From an uncultured bacterium (GTDB lineage Bacteria > Verrucomicrobiota > Lentisphaeria > Victivallales > UBA1829): DNA of 35,557 nt. Positions 31,756 to 35,557 of this stretch are shown here, in pieces. Below the pieces are notes generated by a model, which saw only the letters and a list, made by a program, of their open reading frames with translations, had not been told where the DNA came from and did no database searches. A program made the translations under genes and the position numbers. Position 1 is the first letter of the stretch. Every line of letters begins with the position of its first letter. The stretch spans positions 1 to 35,557 of the forward strand of contig CASEYW010000072.1 in assembly GCA_949292215.1 (NCBI GenBank), read 5' to 3'.

Positions 31756-34542
31756 TTATTCTTTCGATTCCGGAGCATCTGCGGAAGGCTCCTCTTCCGC
31801 TGGAGCATCCCCCATCGGAGTATCCGCGGATTCCGCTGCGACATCTGCCGGAGCATCACTCAACGGAGCGGAAACCGGTGTTTCCGGAGTTCCCGATTCA
31901 ACGGCAACTTCGGCCTCCTGCTGTTTCTGTCCTTCGACTTCAATCAGACACGCTACGCCGGTTATGCGATCACCCTTGCGCAGTTCCATGATCTTGACGC
32001 CGCGGGACGCACGACCGACAATGCGGATCTCGTCAACGGAAATGCGGACAACCTGTCCGCGCTCCGTCGTGATGATCAACTCGTCACCATGACGGACCTT
32101 GACCGCGGCAACCACTTCCTCTCCTTCCCGCAGGTTCAGGTTCTTGACCCCTTTCGCACCGCGTCTGGTCAGGCGATAATCCTCCACATAGCTGCGTTTT
32201 CCCATACCGCCGGAAGTGACGATCAGGATCTGCGGTTTTCCGGTGTCTTCCAGACTTTCACCGCTGTCTTCCTCTTCGGAATCAAGGTCTTCGGCATCCG
32301 AAGCGGTCTCCGGAGTCTCGTCGATGACAGGTTCTTCCGCCTGATCCTCGGTCTCATCGGCGTCCACAGGCGGCTGAACGGTCTCGTCATCAGAGGGAAC
32401 GACTTCCATGCTGACGATCCAGTCGCCTTCGATCTTGAAGCGCAATCCTGTAACACCACGCGCGGTTCTGCCCATTGCCCGGACATCGCTGCTCTTGAAA
32501 CGGCACGCCATCCCTTTTGCAGTTGAAAGAATAATCTCATCCGTCGGAGCAACAAGATCAGCGCCGATCAGATCATCGCCTTCGTCAATGGAAAGCGCAC
32601 GGATTCCGATCTTGCGGAGATGGCGGAACTGACTCAGCGGAGTCTTCTTGATGACGCCGCATTTTGTTGCCATGGCAATGCAAAGTTCCTCATTTTCATC
32701 GAACATGGATTTCTTGATGGTCAGCATGGCACGAATCTGTTCATCCGGCTCGACTTTGATCAGATTGACGATTGCCTTGCCTTTCCCGGTTCTGGCTCCT
32801 TCCGGAATTTCATAGACATTCAGCCAGTGCATGACACCTTTGTTCGTGAAGAAAAGAATAATGTCATGGCTGTCGGCATTGAAGAGGTGCTCCACATGGT
32901 CTTCATCCTTGGTTTCCATGCCGATGATGCCGATTCCACCGCGATGCTGCGTCTGATAGGTGTCGGCAGGCACACGTTTGATGTAGCCGGTGTTGGAAAC
33001 AGTGATTACGCAGGAATGACGCGGGATCAGGTCGGCAACGTCGATGTCGCCCTCGTCGAAGGCGATGTCGGTACGGCGCGGATCGGCATATTTGCCTTTG
33101 ACCTCCAGCAGTTCCGTCTTGATGACTCCGAGCCGGAGTTCGCGCGATGCAAGGAGACTGCGCAGATAATCGGCAAATTTGCAGCGCTCGCTGTACTCGT
33201 TTTCAAGGTCTTCGATCGCCAGTCCGGTAAGCTGGTAGAGACGCATATCCAGAATCGCCGTCACCTGAATCTTAGAGAAATGATAGCGTGCCATCAATGT
33301 TTCCTGCGCTTCGGCACGGGTACGGGACGCACGAATGATTTTCACAACATCGTCCAGATTGCGGACCGCGAGAAGCAGTCCTTCCAGAATGTGAATGCGC
33401 GCCTCGGTCTTGGCGAGATCGAAACGGGTGCGGCGCGTCACAACCTCCAGACGGTGGTCGATGTAGCGCTGGAGAATCTGAAGCAGATTCAATGTGCGCG
33501 GACGGTTCATATCCACCACCAGCATATTGCAGCCGAACGCATTCTCCATCTGGGTATGCGCGAAGAGCTGATTCAGAACCACGGTGGACATCGCACCGCG
33601 CTTGATGTCAATGACAATGCGGATCCCGGTTCTGCGGCTGGTTTCGTCACGCAGACCGGAAATCCCTGTGATTTTCTTGTCCCGGACAAGATCGGCAATG
33701 CGTTTGACCAGCATCTCCTTGTTGACCGCATAGGGGATTTCGGTGACGATGATCTGCTCGCCGCCGCTCTTCGTCTCCACAATTTCCGCTTTGGCGCGAA
33801 CCTTGATGACGCCGTGCCCGGTCGTATAAAGATCGCGAATCGGATTGATCCCGTAAATGATTCCGCCCGTGGGGAAGTCGGGACCGGGAATGTATTTCAT
33901 AAGCTCAGCAACAGTCGCGGTCGGATGGTCAAGCAGATAGAGGGTGCCGTCCACCACCTCTCCAAGATTGTGCGGCGGAATGTTGGTTGCCATTCCGACT
34001 CCGATTCCCATGCTGCCGTTAACCAGAAGATTCGGAAATTTGGCGGGCAGGACTTCCGGTTCCGTTTCACTTTCATCGAAGTTCGGGATCATGTTGACCG
34101 TATCTTTATCAAGATCGGCGAGAAGCTCTTCCGCAACGCGCTCCATGCGGCACTCTGTGTAACGTGAAGCCGCCGCGGGGTCGCCGTCAATGGTTCCGAA
34201 ATTGCCCTGTCCTTCGATCAGAGGAGTCCGCATGGAAAACGGCTGGGCAAGACGCACAAGGGCATCATAAACAGCGGCATCGCCGTGCGGATGGTATTTT
34301 CCCATGACTTCGCCCACGACTCGTGCGGATTTGACCGTGGCGTGTCCTTTGGTCAGTCCAAGCTGCTTCATGCCGTAGAGAATCCGGCGGTTGACGGGTT
34401 TCAGACCGTCACGGACATCGGGTATCGCGCGGCCGACGTTCACACTTAACGAATATTGAAGATACGCCGTGTGCATAATGTCTTCGATATGCACAGGATA
34501 GTCGTTCATTGTCACCTGGTTCAAGTCAGTTGTTTCACTCAT
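31756..34542 (-). CDS. gyrA: DNA gyrase subunit A with acidic CTD insertion
   Basis: 928 residues. The N-terminal breakage-reunion domain is canonical: [41 protein letters not shown] (80-102), and the catalytic Tyr128 in ASRYTECRM. The C-terminal beta-pinwheel starts after residue 500. Three points stand out. The GyrA box reads QHRGGIG (532-538) instead of QRRGGKG. An Asp/Glu-rich insert of about 50 residues (717-768) interrupts the pinwheel. An acidic tail closes the protein. Ala89 sits at the position of E. coli Ser83 and Asp93 at that of Asp87. The start at 34542 has a GGGG seven bases upstream; the ATG at 34509, after an AGGTG, is an alternative. Confidence 0.96.
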   Translation of the reverse strand: MSETTDLNQVTMNDYPVHIEDIMHTAYLQYSLSVNVGRAIPDVRDGLKPVNRRILYGMKQLGLTKGHATVKSARVVGEVMGKYHPHGDAAVYDALVRLAQPFSMRTPLIEGQGNFGTIDGDPAAASRYTECRMERVAEELLADLDKDTVNMIPNFDESETEPEVLPAKFPNLLVNGSMGIGVGMATNIPPHNLGEVVDGTLYLLDHPTATVAELMKYIPGPDFPTGGIIYGINPIRDLYTTGHGVIKVRAKAEIVETKSGGEQIIVTEIPYAVNKEMLVKRIADLVRDKKITGISGLRDETSRRTGIRIVIDIKRGAMSTVVLNQLFAHTQMENAFGCNMLVVDMNRPRTLNLLQILQRYIDHRLEVVTRRTRFDLAKTEARIHILEGLLLAVRNLDDVVKIIRASRTRAEAQETLMARYHFSKIQVTAILDMRLYQLTGLAIEDLENEYSERCKFADYLRSLLASRELRLGVIKTELLEVKGKYADPRRTDIAFDEGDIDVADLIPRHSCVITVSNTGYIKRVPADTYQTQHRGGIGIIGMETKDEDHVEHLFNADSHDIILFFTNKGVMHWLNVYEIPEGARTGKGKAIVNLIKVEPDEQIRAMLTIKKSMFDENEELCIAMATKCGVIKKTPLSQFRHLRKIGIRALSIDEGDDLIGADLVAPTDEIILSTAKGMACRFKSSDVRAMGRTARGVTGLRFKIEGDWIVSMEVVPSDDETVQPPVDADETEDQAEEPVIDETPETASDAEDLDSEEEDSGESLEDTGKPQILIVTSGGMGKRSYVEDYRLTRRGAKGVKNLNLREGEEVVAAVKVRHGDELIITTERGQVVRISVDEIRIVGRASRGVKIMELRKGDRITGVACLIEVEGQKQQEAEVAVESGTPETPVSAPLSDAPADVAAESADTPMGDAPAEEEPSADAPESKE

Positions 34543-34569
34543 AAGAAGTCCCCATTGTTAATATCCAGT

Positions 34570-34598
34570 ACTATACACCCGGAAATGGAAGAACGCAA
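34570..34598 (-). promoter_or_regulatory. Promoter of gyrA
   Basis: On the minus strand TTGCGT (34593-34598) and TATAGT (34570-34575) are 17 bases apart, about 28 bases ahead of the gyrA start. Confidence 0.5.
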
Positions 34599-34680
34599 CT
34601 TTTCCCGTAGGGAAAAAGCATCAAAAAGCCCCCTTTTTCGGATACAAAAAAACCTTCTCCGGAACAACGCGGCAAGGATG

Positions 34681-34721
34681 CGGCAAAGCCGTTCTGAAAT
34701 CCGGATTTCCGGGCTTTGCCG
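34681..34721. repeat. Nested inverted repeat between panB and gyrA
   Basis: CGGCAAAGCC (34681-34690) and GGCTTTGCCG (34712-34721) pair perfectly, and the loop holds a 14-base palindrome GAAATCCGGATTTC (34696-34709). No T-run follows directly in the leftward direction, so it may be a processing hairpin or REP-like element rather than a terminator. Confidence 0.55.
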
Positions 34722-34748
34722 GATAACATTCAGGAGAGCCGATTCCTG

Positions 34749-35555
34749 TCAGAACGCATTGTCCATTGTCGGGAAACTGCGATCCTTGACTTCGGCAACA
34801 TAAGTCTTGAAGGCCTTCTCGATTTCGGCGGTCAGATTTGCATACCGTTTGGCATGTTTCGGCAGGAAATCCGTAAACAATCCGAGAAGATCGTTCACCA
34901 CCTGGACCTGTCCATCGGTAAACGGACCGGCACCGATTCCGATGGTCGGAATCTCAAGAGCTTCGGATATCTCTTTGGACAGCGTCGCCGGAATGCACTC
35001 CAGAACAATCGCAAATGCTCCGGCATCCTGCATGGCATTGGCATCGGCGATCAGGGCTTCAGCGGCGGACTCGGTCTTTCCCGCGATCTTGTATCCGCCC
35101 TGCACAAGGACCTGCTGCGGGCGCAGTCCTATGTGTCCCATGACGGGAACCCCGGCGGCGGTCAGACGCGCTACGGTCGGCGCCATAAAGCGGTCGCCTT
35201 CGATTTTGACGGCATCACAATGCGCCTCCTGAAGGTAGCGGGCTGCATTGACAAGTGCCTGTTCCGGAGAAACATGGTAAGTCATAAACGGCATATCGCC
35301 GATCACAAACGTGTTCGGTGCACCGCGTGTCACGGCGGCACAGTGGTGAAGGCTCTGTTCCAGCGTTACTTCCAGCGTGTTTTTATAGCCGAGAACCGCC
35401 ATGCCGAGAGAATCCCCCACAAGAATGAGATCCATGCCGCAGAGTTCCGCCAGTTTTGCTGTCGGTGCGTCGTAGGCGGTAAGCATTGCGATGGGAATCT
35501 GCTCCCGTTTCATTTTCCGCAGAGTGGAAACCGTGATTTTTTTCTTTTCAGACAT
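34749..35555 (-). CDS. panB: 3-methyl-2-oxobutanoate hydroxymethyltransferase
   Basis: 268 residues, the typical PanB size. It adds a hydroxymethyl group from methylene-tetrahydrofolate to alpha-ketoisovalerate in pantothenate synthesis. Family motifs are present: LTAYDAPTAKLAE, VGDSLGMAVLGY with the Mg-binding Asp, KIEG, MGHIGLRPQ and the catalytic Glu in VLECIP, then GIGAGPFTDGQVQV. The ATG at 35555 lies two bases from the window end, so its ribosome binding site and any upstream operon partner are not visible. Confidence 0.96.
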   Translation of the reverse strand: MSEKKKITVSTLRKMKREQIPIAMLTAYDAPTAKLAELCGMDLILVGDSLGMAVLGYKNTLEVTLEQSLHHCAAVTRGAPNTFVIGDMPFMTYHVSPEQALVNAARYLQEAHCDAVKIEGDRFMAPTVARLTAAGVPVMGHIGLRPQQVLVQGGYKIAGKTESAAEALIADANAMQDAGAFAIVLECIPATLSKEISEALEIPTIGIGAGPFTDGQVQVVNDLLGLFTDFLPKHAKRYANLTAEIEKAFKTYVAEVKDRSFPTMDNAF

Positions 35556-35557
35556 GA

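Noticed and set aside
32620..34167. Long open frame (515 codons) on the plus strand across gyrA
   Set aside because: Antisense shadow of gyrA, composition-driven, no recognisable domain.
1..35557. CRISPR arrays, insertion sequences, prophage, tRNA or rRNA genes
   Set aside because: No spaced direct repeats, transposase or integrase motifs, or tRNA-like folds were seen on reading both strands.

Overview
The window looks like part of the chromosome of an anaerobic, saccharolytic bacterium of the Lentisphaerota (Victivallis-like) or a close relative in the PVC superphylum. This is inferred from content: a prepilin-type N-terminal methylation protein co-transcribed with a very large secreted glycoside hydrolase, several GH-A/GH42-like hydrolases, a ROK regulator, an NAD-linked trimeric [FeFe]-hydrogenase and PVC-style housekeeping genes. 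No rRNA or tRNA was seen, so the assignment is tentative. Almost the whole window is coding and the reading is unambiguous for most genes.

Region by region. 1-5181 (+): a carbohydrate operon of a 5'-truncated GH-A hydrolase with a C-terminal CBM9-like domain, a cytoplasmic GH42-like protein, and a 553-residue double-SIS protein related to MurQ and the glucokinase regulatory protein. 5182-5834: a gene-free stretch holding a perfect sigma70 promoter flanked by two inverted repeats, a second promoter, and a structured 3' end with a U-tract; it is the best candidate for an undescribed small RNA. 5835-11289 (-): ROK regulator, prepilin-like protein and a 1141-residue secreted hydrolase, with a shared DNA motif upstream of the ROK and prepilin genes. 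11478-12984 (-): XRE-cupin regulator plus PHP phosphoesterase, divergent from an EamA transporter (13142, +). 14101-16498 (+): an A/T-rich MBOAT/SGNH O-acetylation pair.

16607-21939 (-) is a six-gene housekeeping operon: purT, a secreted beta-propeller-like protein, an RNA m5U methyltransferase, radC, acpS and a small membrane protein. 22205-25795 (+): a secreted coiled-coil protein, a LOG-family phosphoribohydrolase and rmuC. 26164-30648 (+): hydC-hydB-hydA, a putative electron-bifurcating hydrogenase, with a good promoter overlapped by a Rex-like operator and closed by a strong terminator. 30838-35555 (-): panB, gyrA (with an unusual acidic insertion and a degenerate GyrA box) and folP.

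Together the genes describe a fermenter that degrades complex glycans, senses sugars through ROK and XRE-cupin regulators, and disposes of reductant as H2 under NADH/NAD control. No CRISPR array, insertion sequence or prophage was seen. The hydrogenase maturases are not in the window.
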